NCBI GenBank assembly: GCA_001630475.1
Contig: KV419441.1
Location: 81,064 to 145,063, forward strand
Reading direction: 5' to 3'
DNA length: 64,000 bases
Source: Sistotremastrum niveocremeum HHB9708
Lineage: Eukaryota; Basidiomycota; Agaricomycetes; Sistotremastrales; Sistotremastraceae
A program made the translations under genes and the position numbers. Of the stretch, positions 1-12,800 are shown piece after piece (the first letter of the stretch is position 1; every line of letters starts with the position of its first letter). The notes under the pieces were generated by a model. The model saw nothing but the letters and a program-made list of their open reading frames with translations, had not been told where the DNA came from and made no database searches.

Positions 1-604
1 TGGATACTTCATTATCCTTCTTCTTTTTATTCGATATTTCCCATATATTTTTCCCTATTCTTGCTTCGCAAGCTTCTCAGCCCCAGCGGCGACTTCTTCG
101 TTCAACATATCTTCCGTTTTCTCAGCTTACCTAACCGTGCGATTCAAATTCAGTCAGGCGGAGCCAAGCGCGACGCACCAATGCTAGTACATACTGTTGT
201 CGAAATATGATTTTATTGCTGACCGGAGGCTAGCTTCAAACCTTGCCGACAGAGCAGAATTGAGAACCTCCCTACAGTCACCGCTGTGAGCGCTTCAGTA
301 AAACAAGAAGGCGCGGGACCATTTGTAATGTCCAAGGCAAAGAACTGCTGAGCGTAACTTCGACAGATATGAAGTGTGATGTCAGCGTGGAAGCTTTTTG
401 TAATAAAAGAGAGAATGATTGTCTCTACCCAGCAACCGCCCCCCAAGACTGGAGATGGGAGGGGAAGAATGGGAAGATGAGTCTCTGGATTGGATGGGGT
501 GTGTCGCGCTGACCGGGCCCAGTCAGACCTCTGTTTGACGCGACTTGTTGGCAGTCCTGAAGCATTGCGCCTATAATACTCGAGTTCATTCTAAGGGCAA
601 AGCC
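1..604. other. Left-edge intergenic stretch
   Basis: No gene is supported here. The only recognisable content is a fragment of the palindrome-bearing dispersed repeat at about 430-545, listed separately. Short open frames occur on both strands but show no splice-compatible continuation or family resemblance. Confidence 0.5.
430..545 (-). repeat. Fragment of dispersed repeat family A
   Basis: The segment matches the part of family A around its central palindrome, for example the tract at 28135-28250. The shared order is a CTCTACCCA run, a GGGAGGGG run, GAATGGGAAGAT, then GGGGTGTGTC and GACCGGGCCCAGTCA. The right palindrome arm is degenerate here. Similarity fades on both sides, so this is a fragment in the same orientation as the copy near 28 kb. 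Confidence 0.6.
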
Positions 605-1844
605 ATGCCGAACGTAGATGGATTTGGGGCCTACATCAAGATCGAGGACAACAGACTCGACGAGTACAAAATCGAGTCATCGTCATTTCGTGACAATGGA
701 CATGAAGATAATGTGCGAGTGGCTTGTCATATAGCGAGTGAAGCTGGGAAGGTGAGCTTGTCTTCCAATCTATCGATGTGCGATAATGATTGACTAAATG
801 CCAACGAAGCACTTTCATATCGGCATTCGACTACCAAAGGCACCATCAGTCCAATTATTCCGAATCACAGTGGACATAGATGGTGAGTGTAAGATCATAC
901 ACGTACATTCAAGAGCCTCCCTTACTTCGACAGGCACTCCTGTGAGAACGTTGAACTTCGCCCCTACCAGAACACGGAACGAGGTGTTCAGAACCTATCG
1001 CCTTGATAGTCTCCACAGAACACCTCTGTTGTTCGGGAAACTGAAACTTACAGGTGATGTGATCAACAGTGCAGGACCTCGTAAGATGTGGCTGACGCGC
1101 AACACATATACAGTACATCAGACGACGAAAACATGGCAGAAACGAACGAAGAACGTATCACCGCTCTCGGAACAATACTAATTCGGATTTTCCCTGTCTA
1201 TCTCACGGACATTGAACGGGTCAGAAAGTATGAGTCGCTCCAGCCGCTTTTACCTGTGCTTGAAACCAAGAAGAAAGGAGCGAGCCACTGTCTTCAAAGG
1301 GGCGATCTAAGTTGGTGACATCGGTGATTGGCGTCTGATTTTACTAAAGAAAGTCCAGTTGCGCGCCCTGTCCAGCGATCCACCAGGATAGTAAAGAAAC
1401 GTATAAGGGGGCATCGCAGCTACGAATTTTTGTTCCACTATGCTGCCCATGGTGAGTTCTCTGCTACATGTTCTTCTGCGACTTATCGCTGATCAACTTC
1501 GTAGCATGGTTGCAAGTTGAGGGAATAATTCCAACAGGTGCGAGAACTTCAGCTAAAGGCCGTTCAACCCTTACAAGTGACGTAGCTGTCGATATCACCC
1601 CGCGTTCGGTCTCGCCGGGCGATGAAGATGCTGAACTATTACTGGATCCTGAGGAGGCTCAGCAACTTCGGAAATTGAACGTCAGTCCGGAAAGTATTCG
1701 TAATCCGACTTGCACTGACAGAGACATCAGGAAAAGATGGCAGACAGGCGCAGGCATCGCGCTGTTAAGAGAGAACCCCTCGTACCTCTCATGCAAGGTG
1801 TACCTCCCGCAACGGTCATTGATCTTACGGGAGATGATGATTGA
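605..1844 (+). CDS. DUF7918-family protein with C-terminal SUMO-interacting-like motif
   Basis: Seven exons keep frame and give 306 residues: 605-751, 810-882, 934-1053, 1122-1310, 1350-1451, 1505-1680 and 1731-1844. The order of motifs fits the fungal DUF7918 family as I remember it: GFGAYIKIEDNRLDEYKIE near the start, ASEAGKHFHI, LFGKLKLTDDE, ALGTILIRIFPV, FHYAAHAWLQVEGIIP, and a basic stretch before the end. The protein ends PATVIDLTGDDD, a hydrophobic-acidic pattern like SUMO-interacting motifs. Function of the family is unknown; a nuclear, SUMO-linked role is inference. The intron at 1311-1349 is only 39 nt with a GTTGGT donor and is the least certain junction. Start chosen at the first ATG in frame with the conserved N-terminus. 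Confidence 0.82.
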
Positions 1845-3046
1845 TCTTTTCATCCGTCGCACCTCTTTTATCAGGTATTTTTTATATGCATTATAGTACC
1901 TTTATCTTATCCATCACCGTATATCAATTATTCATTTCTTTCTTACCCCTATTGACATATAACTCAATGCAAGTCCTTCATAGGGATCCATGAACTTCTG
2001 CCCCGCATGCTTGTGCAGATTAAAGCACAGGAATCCCAGCTCATGCGACGTTATCCTTGATCGCCATTGTTTTGTCCTGGTCTCGATCCGCACTCGTCCA
2101 ATCCGCTTACTTCTGGATCGTTACTGGACCGATCTTGCGCTGGTATTCTCTGAAATCCTTAGCCCCGTGCCATCTACCGCGAAGATAATACGAGATATTC
2201 CAAGGCGGTCCTCGCGACTCTTGCCGGAGTATTATGCAATTCATTTTCGTATCTGGAAGAACACAAGGCGTATTGAATGAGGGTTGCCGGTATCATTGAA
2301 CGGGGAACGTGCGTGGGTGACTATCCGGGTACAAAAGAAGAATCGGAAACTCACGAAGAATGAACTTTTATGGTCAAAGGTCGACCGGACTTTGGATACG
2401 ATCTATGGTCTCCCGGAAGCTCGGAATGGTGCCTTCTTGTTATCTTTACCCCCAAAAGCAACAGTGCGGGATATCTTACTGAGCCAGATCATCGTGCTCA
2501 AGCCGAAACTACAACGCCTTTGGATTTGAAGTGTGAGGTGGGTTCATGGATATGCTGCCATTTGGAGTTGGCGATCTCTCTTGAGTTGTCAGTGCGAAGC
2601 CATAAAGGGATGTCCGGGTGCCTGTGTTGCAATCGGTCGAGGTAGGGATCATGATGGCAGAATGTCAAGAGGGTTGTTTGGAAATAATGGCTGAATTGGT
2701 CCATTTTGAATATTACGGACTAAAAGCTGTGCTCAGAATGTAAGAGCTGGTGATTAGCGCTTGTCTGGCAGCAGTCGGCGAACAAAAGAGGTTCCGTCGT
2801 CGGTTGCCTCCGCCACTGACGGACACATCCACCAGCATCTCACCATCCAAAGTGGCACCAGTCAAGAGAAGGTGCTGCTGAGAAGGGCAGTCGGTAGATG
2901 GTACAAAAGGCTATCGTTACTTGAGCCAGCTCGAGCTTCTCGAGTTTGATCTCTTCCAGTCTCCGAGGCCTGCACTCTGCCTCGTGGTCGCTGGCTCATT
3001 CATCCCCCTTCCGTCATCTCAGCATTCTCGTTGAACCTGTCTAGCC
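1845..3046. other. Intergenic, no convincing gene
   Basis: Plus-strand open frames around 1990-2280 and 2284-2529 have no recognisable motif and could not be joined by plausible splice sites into a longer product. The stretch lies between two plus-strand genes and holds the 3' flank of the first and the promoter of the second. Confidence 0.5.
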
Positions 3047-3054
3047 TATATAAA
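3047..3054 (+). promoter_or_regulatory. TATA-like box upstream of the AMSH-like gene
   Basis: TATATAAA lies 45 bases before the ATG at 3099, inside a pyrimidine-rich leader. Position and sequence fit a fungal core promoter; the transcription start itself cannot be read from sequence. Confidence 0.5.
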
Positions 3055-3098
3055 TCAATCAAAGCCTCTTATACCTTCTCTTAATCTCTTGTGCATCG

Positions 3099-6000
3099 AT
3101 GAATAGACCGCCGCCACCACCATCCTCATCGACCACCACTGCAGCTTCAGCTTCATCGACCGCTGTTGTTGAGGTCTCACGTCCGCGCACTCTTCTTGAC
3201 CTTGCCAATGATGCTCGCAAAGAGGTTAACTGGGATCCTACCCTGAAGATCACGTATTGGATCAAACAAGCAGACGAATTCCGGCGTCAAGCCACCGCTC
3301 ATCAGCGCGCAGGGAATGTCGAGAGGGCTTTTGTAGAGTTTGCGAAATCAACGACTATCCTAGAGAAGATCAAAGGTCATAGGGAGTATCTAAACGCAGT
3401 GGATGAAGACCAGCGTCGCAATCTTAATGCGGTGCGCTCTCCTATCCCTACTTCTACTCTCCGTGGCCTACATCTGAAGTTTCTTCTCTAGAATACCCAA
3501 CGGATGCTCGACATGATTGGTTCCTTGAAACCCGAGATCGTAAATCGTTACGATAAATGGGCCGGCAAGCAACCCGAACAGGCATCCCAAGCAGATCTGC
3601 AACGGAAGAAAGAGGCCGAGCGAAGACAGGCTGAGGAGGCTGCGAAACGGGAACACGTTCTCACCGTCAAGCTTCAACATGAACGCGAGACGGCTCGCCG
3701 GAAAGAGGAGGCGGAGAGGCTCGAACGGGAGGCAAAGGCTGCTCGAGAAGAACAGCTTCGTAAATGGCAGTCTGAAAACCAGTCGGTCGTGAAATATTCG
3801 AAGGCCAGCGACAGCGCCGCCGTCTTACAGGAACGCAAAAGGGAAGAGGAAAAGAAGAAAGCTCTGAACAGCACACAATACTACATGAATGGCGGGATCA
3901 CACGACAGAAGGCGGACAGCCCGGTGAAGGACAGGGACACTGATTATCGGAGGACTGAAAAGTCGAAGGACAGCGATGAAGATATGAAGCGTCGCGCTTT
4001 GGATACCGAACGAAGGAGACAGCAGGAGGCCACCACTCCACAGTCCCAAGGTCATTCTAGGAGAACTGACGAGACCCCTCCTCGACCAATCCAACCTCCT
4101 GCCCCAGTATCACGAGAGTCTAGTCGTCGAGCGCCTTCGATTTCCCCTAATCCCTCCTCCGGTTATCAAAAGCCAGACGACGACGTCATTTTGATAGATC
4201 GACATGAGGGGACAAAAAAGTCTAGCTCGAACCCCTCCCCCAATCCACTTCGCCTTTCACCTAACGATGCAGCTCGCGACTCAGGAAGCTCTCCTGCGCG
4301 ATCAGGTCGCGGCGAGCCCCAAAGCTCGCCTTCACGTCACATCCCCGCCGATGAACGCCCTCGAGAATCTCCTCAGCCCCCGGCGACACGCACCTCTGCC
4401 TCAAGTAGTGCTGGCGCTTACGCCCAACTTAACGGTCCGAGACACACTTTACAGGACGATCGGCCTCAGATCACGCCGCCCCGTCCTAGTGCTCAGAACG
4501 GCGTTGCCTCATATCAACTATCAACTTCACACAAGCAAGCTCTGATCCCTGAAGAACGCACTCGCGAGTCCCATGTTACCCCTCCTCGCTTGACCGGCAC
4601 CAGCAGTTTTGGAGCCCATGTTGCAGCGAGGCAAGGCTCGTTAAATGATCGTCCTCATGGATCCCAGTCCTCCGGATCTCGTCAGTTAACGTCTGCCGCG
4701 ACTATGCCTCTCCTTCAGACCACTCCCACGCGTCATAATTCGGTTGATACGCACTCACGTCCAGGAATGAGTAGTGCTGGCGCCTATGCGCAGACATTGC
4801 CTCGTTCCAACTCGCTTGATGTTGGAGGATCACATGTCCGTCCCTCAGGTGTGAGCCGAGCAGGGGCTTTCGCTCAAGCTTTGCAAGAAGAGCAGACATC
4901 TCGGTCCGGTAATGAATCTACGAGTCGGACGTCCTATGATCACTATCGCTCTGCACCGCCTGACATCTACAGGACCGACAACGTTGATACTCCGACTAGA
5001 GAAGCCTCGCGAAGAGATGCGGAAGAAACAGAGCGCCGGAAAGCTGTGGAGAAAAAATACAAAGAAGAAAGAGCCCGAGTCGAGGCAGAACGCTCTATGC
5101 GTCAAAGAAATGCCGCGGGACAACCATCACCTAATGATCTGCTTGCTCAGTCTCGGACCGAGATGGAAGCCCTTAGGAAAACGACTGACGAACTTGAGCT
5201 TGCCAGTCAGAAGAGAGAAGCGGAGCGTCTTAGGGAACAAGAAAGGGAAGCTGACGAGAATAGACGTCGAGCGGCGGAGGAGGCTCTTGTAAAGCAGCGC
5301 GCAGCCGAGGAAGCTAGTCGAAGAGAGGCAGAACAGGCTGCCGCCGCCGCCGCCGCCCAGCGAGCGGAAGAATCAGCATTTGAGGAGCAAGATGATCGAT
5401 CGCATACTCCTGCTCGTTCATATGACCCGGCTTTGAACTCTGAGAGTGAGAACGAGGCGGGGTCGCAACCTTTTAGACGACCCCAAAAGCTTCTCTCTGA
5501 TTATGGCGACGAACGTCCTCCAATGCTCTCCAATAGCCTGACTCTGCATAGCCCTTCCAATGCAGTCGCCGGTCCTTCCAACTACCGCGGTGCTTCGATC
5601 TCGCGAGAATCCAGCCCAAGCTTAGCGCCTTCAACACCACAAAATGTTATTGACTCGCAACCCATTTTACCGTTGCAAAGCCCATTGCGATGGCTGGGCG
5701 ATGACTCCTCAGCTGATGAGAGTGGTCGACGAAAGCCACCCTTGCCCCCAGATCCCACGCGTCCCCCTAGAAAGAAAGTACTGGAGCGCGAACAAGCCAG
5801 GTAAGCTCCATTTTGTGTCTACATGTCTGCCGAATTTGAGCTCATACTATTTCTTACTCAGCGTTGCTGGTCCGCCCCCATTGACTACGACGTCGGAGAG
5901 GGGGGCACGACAAATCAAATATCCCGACCTCATGTCTCCTCATCAACGCGAGCAAGGCTACACTCCTTCGCTTCATTCCACTGTAGTTCCACCCCCTCGA

Positions 6001-6948
6001 ACAGAGCAGAATGGTATCCTCTTTGGCCCCACTCCTTCTACGATCCATGCTCAGAACCTTATTCCCACTAATCCCTGGCCTCGGCCCCCTAAGGGTCAAT
6101 CGAACATGCCTGTTGCCTTAATGGATCGAAAATCTCAGGAGGAAGATAAACGGATCCGAGCGGCTGATCCGCGACATGACAAGATCAAAGCTGAACTTCG
6201 CCCAGTGGACGTACCCAAAGATCTCCTGAAACGCTTCGTGGCGGTTTCGGCAGCCAACACAGAATTGAATATAGAAACTCTTGGCTTACTTATGGGGAAA
6301 CCTAAAGGTGGTAAATACGTTGTTACAACCCTATTAATTCCACGACAGCAAGCTTCCAGCGATTGGTGTTCAATGGAAGACGAAGAGACAGTCTTGGAAT
6401 TCCAGGAACGCCGATTCCTCATCACTCTCGGTTGGGTGAGTCGCATTTTACACTTCGTATGTTCTTAGTTTCTCACTTCCCGTAGATTCATACACACCCT
6501 TCTCAAAGCTGTAAATATACATTTTTCTCTCTATTACATTTAGCCCTAACGTCTCTTCCCAGGCTTTATGTCATCCGTAGACTTGCATACACATGCGCCA
6601 TATCAGAAAATGCTTCCAGAATCCTTCGCGATCGTCTGCGCACCTAAAAAGGAGCCAAAGTAAGCCGCAAAATATTCTTCGCCTTTGTCGTCGTCTAATA
6701 TCATAACGTGTAGCTACGGTGTCTTCAGGCTCACAGATCCACCCGGTCTCAGCTTTATTCTTGATTGCACAGCGTCTTCATCTTTTCATCCTCATAGTCA
6801 AGACCACCTGTATACTGTGAGTTTCAACCTGAACTTTAATATCCTCTGTTGACGTTCCTGTCAGGATTGTGACGGAACTCATGTTACATTGGTCGAGGGT
6901 ATTGGATTAGAGATATGCGATATTCGGAACTCGTTCATTGTAGCATAG
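3099..6948 (+). CDS. AMSH/sst2-like JAMM deubiquitinase
   Basis: Seven exons keep frame (1174 residues): 3099-3431, 3492-5800, 5862-6435, 6486-6510, 6563-6659, 6714-6816 and 6865-6948. Residues about 30-160 form a helical MIT/USP8-dimerisation-type region ([12 protein letters not shown]...[16 protein letters not shown]). A charged coiled coil follows (about 160-260), then a long Ser/Pro-rich disordered middle with a second Glu/Arg/Ala-rich helix. The C-terminal MPN+ domain carries the zinc JAMM signature: a Glu in [11 protein letters not shown], then [21 protein letters not shown] from about residue 1071. His1074, His1076 and Asp1087 are the expected ligands. The AMSH-specific tail ([22 protein letters not shown]) is present. 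In known members this enzyme cleaves Lys63-linked ubiquitin at ESCRT-0 on endosomes. It is much longer than animal AMSH (about 420) because of the disordered insert. Confidence 0.93.
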
Positions 6949-7349
6949 AGAGCTCTGAAAGAACTCGCTTGTCATCCGCAGCCCTTGGTCGGATAACTCA
7001 TATTTCAGGCATCTATCATCACTGTATTTTTCTCTATGGTAGCTTCGGCAAATATATGATCACACGACAAGTACGATGGCTCCCAGGAACAAGAGTCCTA
7101 GATGAGACTACATTGACACCTTGCTATTGTACAATTAGAGGCGACTCAGGTTCCTAAGAATACACGGTCTTAAAGAAATGATCACGCATGATACTAGATA
7201 CTATAGTTCACAAGAATAAAAGAAGTTTCCGACTGCGCAGTATGTCTCGATATTGCAAGACACGACGGGTACGGTTCAGTCAAAGTCTGAAGGAAAAGAC
7301 TCGTCGGATTGAGATCAGTTTCATAAATTGAGCTGAAGAATCCACCCGC
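6949..7349. other. Convergent intergenic gap
   Basis: Four hundred bases between the 3' ends of the AMSH-like gene and the minus-strand DUF7918 gene. Nothing but presumed terminators of both transcripts; no structured element was recognised. Confidence 0.5.
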
Positions 7350-8456
7350 TTAATCTGAGTCCCCAGTCAAGTCAATGACTTCTTCTTTTCGCGAGGCGCC
7401 TGATCTGGCCATAGGAGCGCGCTTTTTGTGCGGCAGAGCCTATAAGAATCACGAATTAGGAGGCGACATCAGAAAAGAGTGGCTTCGTTTACATTATCTG
7501 CGTTGTCAATACTGTTATTTCTTCGTTTCGTGCCTGTCGAGTGTGGTTGACGTTTTATGATGCCTTGGGCAAGGAGTCTATCTGCGAGAGGCTACTATTA
7601 AATACAACTACAATGACAAAGCGAGCTGAATGAATACCTTCAGGTGCGCATGAAAAGATCATTTCGTATATCGGAAAGCCTTCCAAGGGCTCAACAACCT
7701 GATATATTGTATCCGGATTTGAAGGGACTATAGTGACTGGGTCATTTCGGCTCTCTTGAAGTGAAAGATCTCATGGCGTACCCGATGGCCCTAATTGAGC
7801 ATTGTGAGTCCCAGACATCTTTAGCTTTTCGTGAACCGGTGGCAAAGGGCCAACAGTTGCGGTGGAGTCGTCCAGAACTCGAGGTTCCGCCCTTTCGACG
7901 ACTTCGACGAACTCGAACGATAACCTGATGGTTCCGAGATCGTTTAGACGGGTTTGATTGTTATCAGCGACATCGTCATCGTCTGTCAAAGATTGATTGT
8001 GAATACTCCCAAATGCGCGGTGTGGCACGGTGAGCTTACCTGTCACTTGAGGGACACCAAACACGAACAACGATTCCGTCCCGATGTCAGTGAGACATGA
8101 ATCGATCTTCGCGAATTCATCAAGGATAACACTGGCAGTCAGAATACCTTTCTACGCGTCGGAGTCTATTAATGTGATAAGGGCTCTCCACTCACCATCA
8201 AAAAAGACTTGCACTTCTACGTCCAGGATTTTGTCTTCTCGAAGATCATTGACGCATATAGAGAATGGCTGCGCGTCTTGAGAGACGTAAATTAGAGGTA
8301 ACAAAGTGGATGTACCTGTCCGGCGGTTGTCGCTACATAACACGATGTCGACGCCTTTTGGTTCTGCAAGGTCATGGCGCTTGGGCGGATACGGTATTCC
8401 GGTAAACGAGTGGAGTGGCATTCCAACCAGGCCTGAAAATCCCCACACACTGGCAT
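7350..8456 (-). CDS. Second DUF7918-family protein with C-terminal SUMO-interacting-like motif
   Basis: Seven minus-strand exons keep frame and give 266 residues: 8316-8456, 8196-8268, 8040-8147, 7782-7982, 7638-7754, 7493-7563 and 7350-7439. Order of motifs parallels the gene at 605: DFQAWLECHSTRLPEYRI, SCYVATTAGQPFSI, VFFDG, FVFGVPQVTDDDDVADN, LGTIRLSFEFVEV, PPVHEKLKMSGTHNAQLG, YEMIFSCAPEGIIKRQP, a Lys/Arg patch, and finally EEVIDLTGDSD. The two proteins share architecture but little identity, so the pair is old. It lies tail-to-tail with the AMSH-like gene. The last intron (7440-7492) is required to reach the acidic motif; without it a stop follows 11 codons later. Family function is not known to me. 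Confidence 0.8.
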
Positions 8457-9866
8457 GTTTCAGGATGAGAGTAAGGACAAGGCTGAGGCGACAATCGAGC
8501 TCCGCCGAGTTCGGGCTGATGGTGGTAGACTTTCAGGTAAGTAGTCCGATAAGTCCGAGAATCCAAGACTTACCACTGATCGCAAGACTGATTGTAAATT
8601 TGCGAGATCAGCGAATCCGGATGCAGAAATCTTCTCTACGACTGATTGCTGGGTCGTGAACGAGCTGACGGGGCAGTTTCATTAAAGACTGAAGGTTCCA
8701 AGAGGGGCCCATGTGGGAACTGAAGGAGACACGAGGCGGAATGGTAGGGCGTCTCAATCATCGATATACGCAGGAGCCCCATTTATAGGATTGCCAAATG
8801 CTCGGGAAATGCAACAGGCCGATGCGGAGAGCCAGGGAGAGCCCGGTGCTTGGCGCTGTATAGTCGTGACTGTTTTGAGAATGTCGAGATGGCGCATCAG
8901 ACTCTTATACGACATCGAATTTGCTGATAATTGAGACTCTTCCTCTCTCGGTAGGGTGTCGAGAGCCCTTGCGATTGATGAAAGGTGAGGTAGAGACAGA
9001 CAAGAATTTTGGTGTTAGGATGGCGGTAAGCTCAGCTTCACGGATTGAATGCCAAACTTTTCTTGTTTGCGATGGGGGTTAAGATACAGGAATTGATCAG
9101 TGTGAATGACAATAAACCTATGTCGATCTGCTATCAGAAATTGAGGATAAATGCAATATTTATTAGCACGCACCGAATAGCACCGAACAGCAACAGTCTC
9201 CATATCCCCCATTTGCCCTAATGTCTACAATGCCCGGCTAGAACAGAGCCCTCGACAGGTAACCCCATTTCCGGTCGCAATATGGGTGCCCACTGGAGGC
9301 ACCGAATTCCAACGAAGGCCCAACCTGGACTACTGAGACCCGCCTCGGTTGGCCTCTGCGGTTGGCCGATGTATTTTGCGCTGTCTATCACCTAATACCG
9401 CACGGCGATAGAGAACATCTATGAAGATTAAGCAACGTCTGAGTCAGGCATTCGATGAGTAGGCAATCGGCGTACATGCAGTCACCGCCATGATTGGCCC
9501 CGAAATCATGAGCAACCGGATACGACGAGCAGCAATGGAAAGGGGTTGGGAAGCCATGACAGTTGACGGTGATTGAAAGCTTCTCCGTAGTGTTTACCAG
9601 CAATGCAAGCCTTCAACTTTTGATATACCTGGGTTCCAAAAATAATAAGTTGACAAGCGTCTCCGAAAACAGGGCGTCAAACTATTCAAATTAGCACAGA
9701 CTTCAACCCGAATGCTTATCGTACATTACGGTAATAATACCAAGATCTTCTCTTCAGCTATGAGCTGGTAGTGTGATTAATGCTACAAAATGGACCAATA
9801 ATTACTGACAGGTTAAGAATTCAACTTCACAAGAAGAAATCTCAAGCAGCGTTCTATGCGCGGATG
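8457..9866. other. Intergenic, no gene recognised
   Basis: About 1.4 kb between the start of the DUF7918 gene and the 3' end of SPT5. Open frames on both strands are short and lack family motifs. No tRNA, inverted terminal repeats or tandem repeats were seen. It should hold the promoter of the minus-strand DUF7918 gene near its left side. Confidence 0.5.
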
Positions 9867-12800
9867 CTAAGTAGGGGAAGGCTCGACATATGCACAAAGC
9901 TCTTTCGGATTTGCTTCTTGTACCACTCCAGCTCCTGCTGTCTTGACAATGCAATCCATAGGGCCCTCGAGATGAATAAGCTCCACCCAATTGCCTTTGA
10001 GTCTTCCTGTCCAAGCGAGTGCTTGCTGACGAGGTTTGTATGGTGGTTCTGGTACAAGGTATTCCATAGGGACAGCCGATAATTCTTTGTCTTTGTCGGG
10101 CCCCTCGACAATTTTGACAGAACATGTTCGATTGAAATGTTCGTTCCCCGAATCAAAGGCTGAAAGGAGCGAGACTTCAGTGTTTTCATATTTGCCGTTG
10201 TAGTAAGTAGTCGTTGTGCCCTTGATGCGCAGACGCAAGCCAGGACGCTTGCCTTCAAGCGCAGCAAGCCACAGTGGATCGGGACCTGAACATCTCTGAG
10301 TAAATATCATGGGAGGAGAGATAATGAGGTTTACCTCTCTGTATAGCTTGCATCGGCCGGGTGTCTGACGATGCCCATGGTGTTGAAACACCGCGGCCAA
10401 AGGGTGTCATGCCAGCGAAAGGGATATCTCCTCCAAAAGGTGTCATGCCAGCGAAAGGAATGTCTGCAGCAAATGTGCTTCCGAGACCCGCAAAAGGAAT
10501 ATCTGCCGTAAACGGTGTGGCAGATGCAAACGGTGTATCGGCGACAAAAGGTGTGCCTCCAACCCCAGGTGTAGGAGCACTGATAGCTGCAGACCCGAAA
10601 GGCGTTGGGGCGTCTCCGAAGGGAGTGTTTGCATACGACTCGTAACTTGCAAATGGTGTCGGCGCCGTATATGGACCATCGTTGTTGTCTCCCGCCGGAC
10701 TCCATGCTCCACCGCCACCATCTGACCAGGAATTACCAGGCCGACCAGAATTCGGCGAGCTCGCATCTCTACGTCCCCGTCGATTGTTGCTGGCATACGG
10801 ATTTGGTGTCCGGCCGCCGGCATGTGGATTAGGCGTCCTGCCACCTGTCGCGTAAGGATTAGGTGTACGAGCAGACATATCCCAAGCTGGGGTTTTGCTT
10901 CCATCTGCATAAGGATTGGGTGTCTTCGATGAGGCTGTCCAGGCAGGCGTTTTCCCAGAATCGGCATGAGGATTGGGTGTGCGTCCGGTACCCCAACCTG
11001 GAGTTTTGGCCCCCCCACCACTCCATCGCGGCGTCGAAGGAACCGCTGAGTTCATGAAAGGCCGTGCGTCTGACTGTCCGCCGCCTCTCTCCAGCTCCGC
11101 GATTGAACCATCGGGACTGGCGATAACGTTTAGGTCAGCGGGAAATGTGGTGGAGTAAGAGAAGAACATACTTTCGTCGTCTCAATTTACTCTTGTCAAT
11201 GGTGACAACTTTATTGTTCGTGTTCAGTTCCACTCGCGCATGAGGACCGTTGGTATCTTTGATAAGCCCAACGTATCCTTTATAATTGCCTTGTACGATC
11301 ATCACTTGTATACCGACGAGTCGATCTCGAGGTCCCCGGAATAGCGACGAGCCGACAGTTCCGCCCATAGCTGCACCACCGACTGCAGGGTTGAGTTTCG
11401 ATAGATCAGGCCCAGCAGCCTTTCCTATCGTTTTAGGGGCAACAGAGGCAAGCGCCCGAGTACGCGTCACGAAGACACCGCCGTTTTCAGCAATCTCCCG
11501 GTTATGTAGGAAAGCGTAAAACGACTGGTGAATGTGAAGAATGTTGCCCGTCCTTCCCTGAGACGACAGACGCGATGAGATAGATAAATGTTAGATGGGG
11601 GAGGATGACATACCTGTCCTTCCAGTTCTTTCATGTTGTCACCTTTTCTCACCTCGAATCCTTGGGCATCCGTGGCTATCGCTTTGTCTGAAGTTCTTCG
11701 CGTGGTGATCTGATGCGGTTGGACGAGTCGGGTTTGCCCATGCTGGTCCAGAACACGGAATGAATCTCTCTCGGTTCGATAAATCACGCCGACAGTGGAT
11801 TGACTGGATACGAAACACTATGAGCATGGAAATGGGAGACGTTCAAAATAACTTACTCGAGTTGCACTAGATCGTGAAGCTCATAGTCACCGACCGCATT
11901 TGTCCCTGCGCCAACCTCTGCAGCTTCTCGAATGTCCTTAGAGAATACGGAGACCTGTAAAGTTTGCATGTGAGAGGAGACCCTTACGGGCACCAAAGGA
12001 GCACTCACTTCCTGAAGTGTCATATCTGACAAGAAAGTGACGATATTATCCGTTACGGACACAACGAGACCAGTCTCGTCAATATTCTGCCCAGACATGA
12101 CCTTGACATGATCGCCAGCCTTGAACCGTTTCCGCACACTTCTCGCTGGGACCTCCACACGCTGGCCCTCCAAATCGAAACCTTGAGCCCGGAAGGTTAC
12201 GATCTCTCCATTGATCGAGTCTACCACTCCGTGAACACCAGTCTGCTCGCCCTCAAAGACTTCCACGTGATCACCCGGCTGTAGAACGACGATGGCAGCT
12301 TTGCGAGCCGCGTCGGCAATGATTGAAAGATCGATATCCGTGCGACCTTCTTTCGCATCTTGTTGTTTCGCGAAACGGGTGATTTCGTCAAGAGTGGGAT
12401 TCACGTTCTCGGTGATCAGAGCACTAGTCCGGATGTCCTTCTCGATGAATCCGTCCTTGAAAGTATCGCCGTTGAAGATGTAAGAGCTCCCTCGACGTTG
12501 CACGGACTTTCGGCCAAAGGCTTTCACTACTTCCTCGTAGTTGAAAAATCTCTGAGGAGGACGGAGTGTCGCAGAACCACTGGTAGCTTTCTTGCGCTTC
12601 TTGCCATCCGCTCCAACCATTGCGGTTTCTTCCTTCGGCGACAAGTCTATTCGAGGCACAAATTTGAGACCAGCCTCCTCTCCGTTCTCCGTGACATCAA
12701 TGACCTGGGCAAGATCGCCGGCATATTTGCCACGTTTCATGCGTACCCATGCTCCGGGGTTGAGAACGAATTCTTTCTTTTTGATGAGCAGAAGGGATGC

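Noticed and set aside
9240-9360. Possible tRNA-like GC-rich segment
   Set aside because: No cloverleaf with proper acceptor, D and T arms and no convincing box A/box B pair could be drawn.
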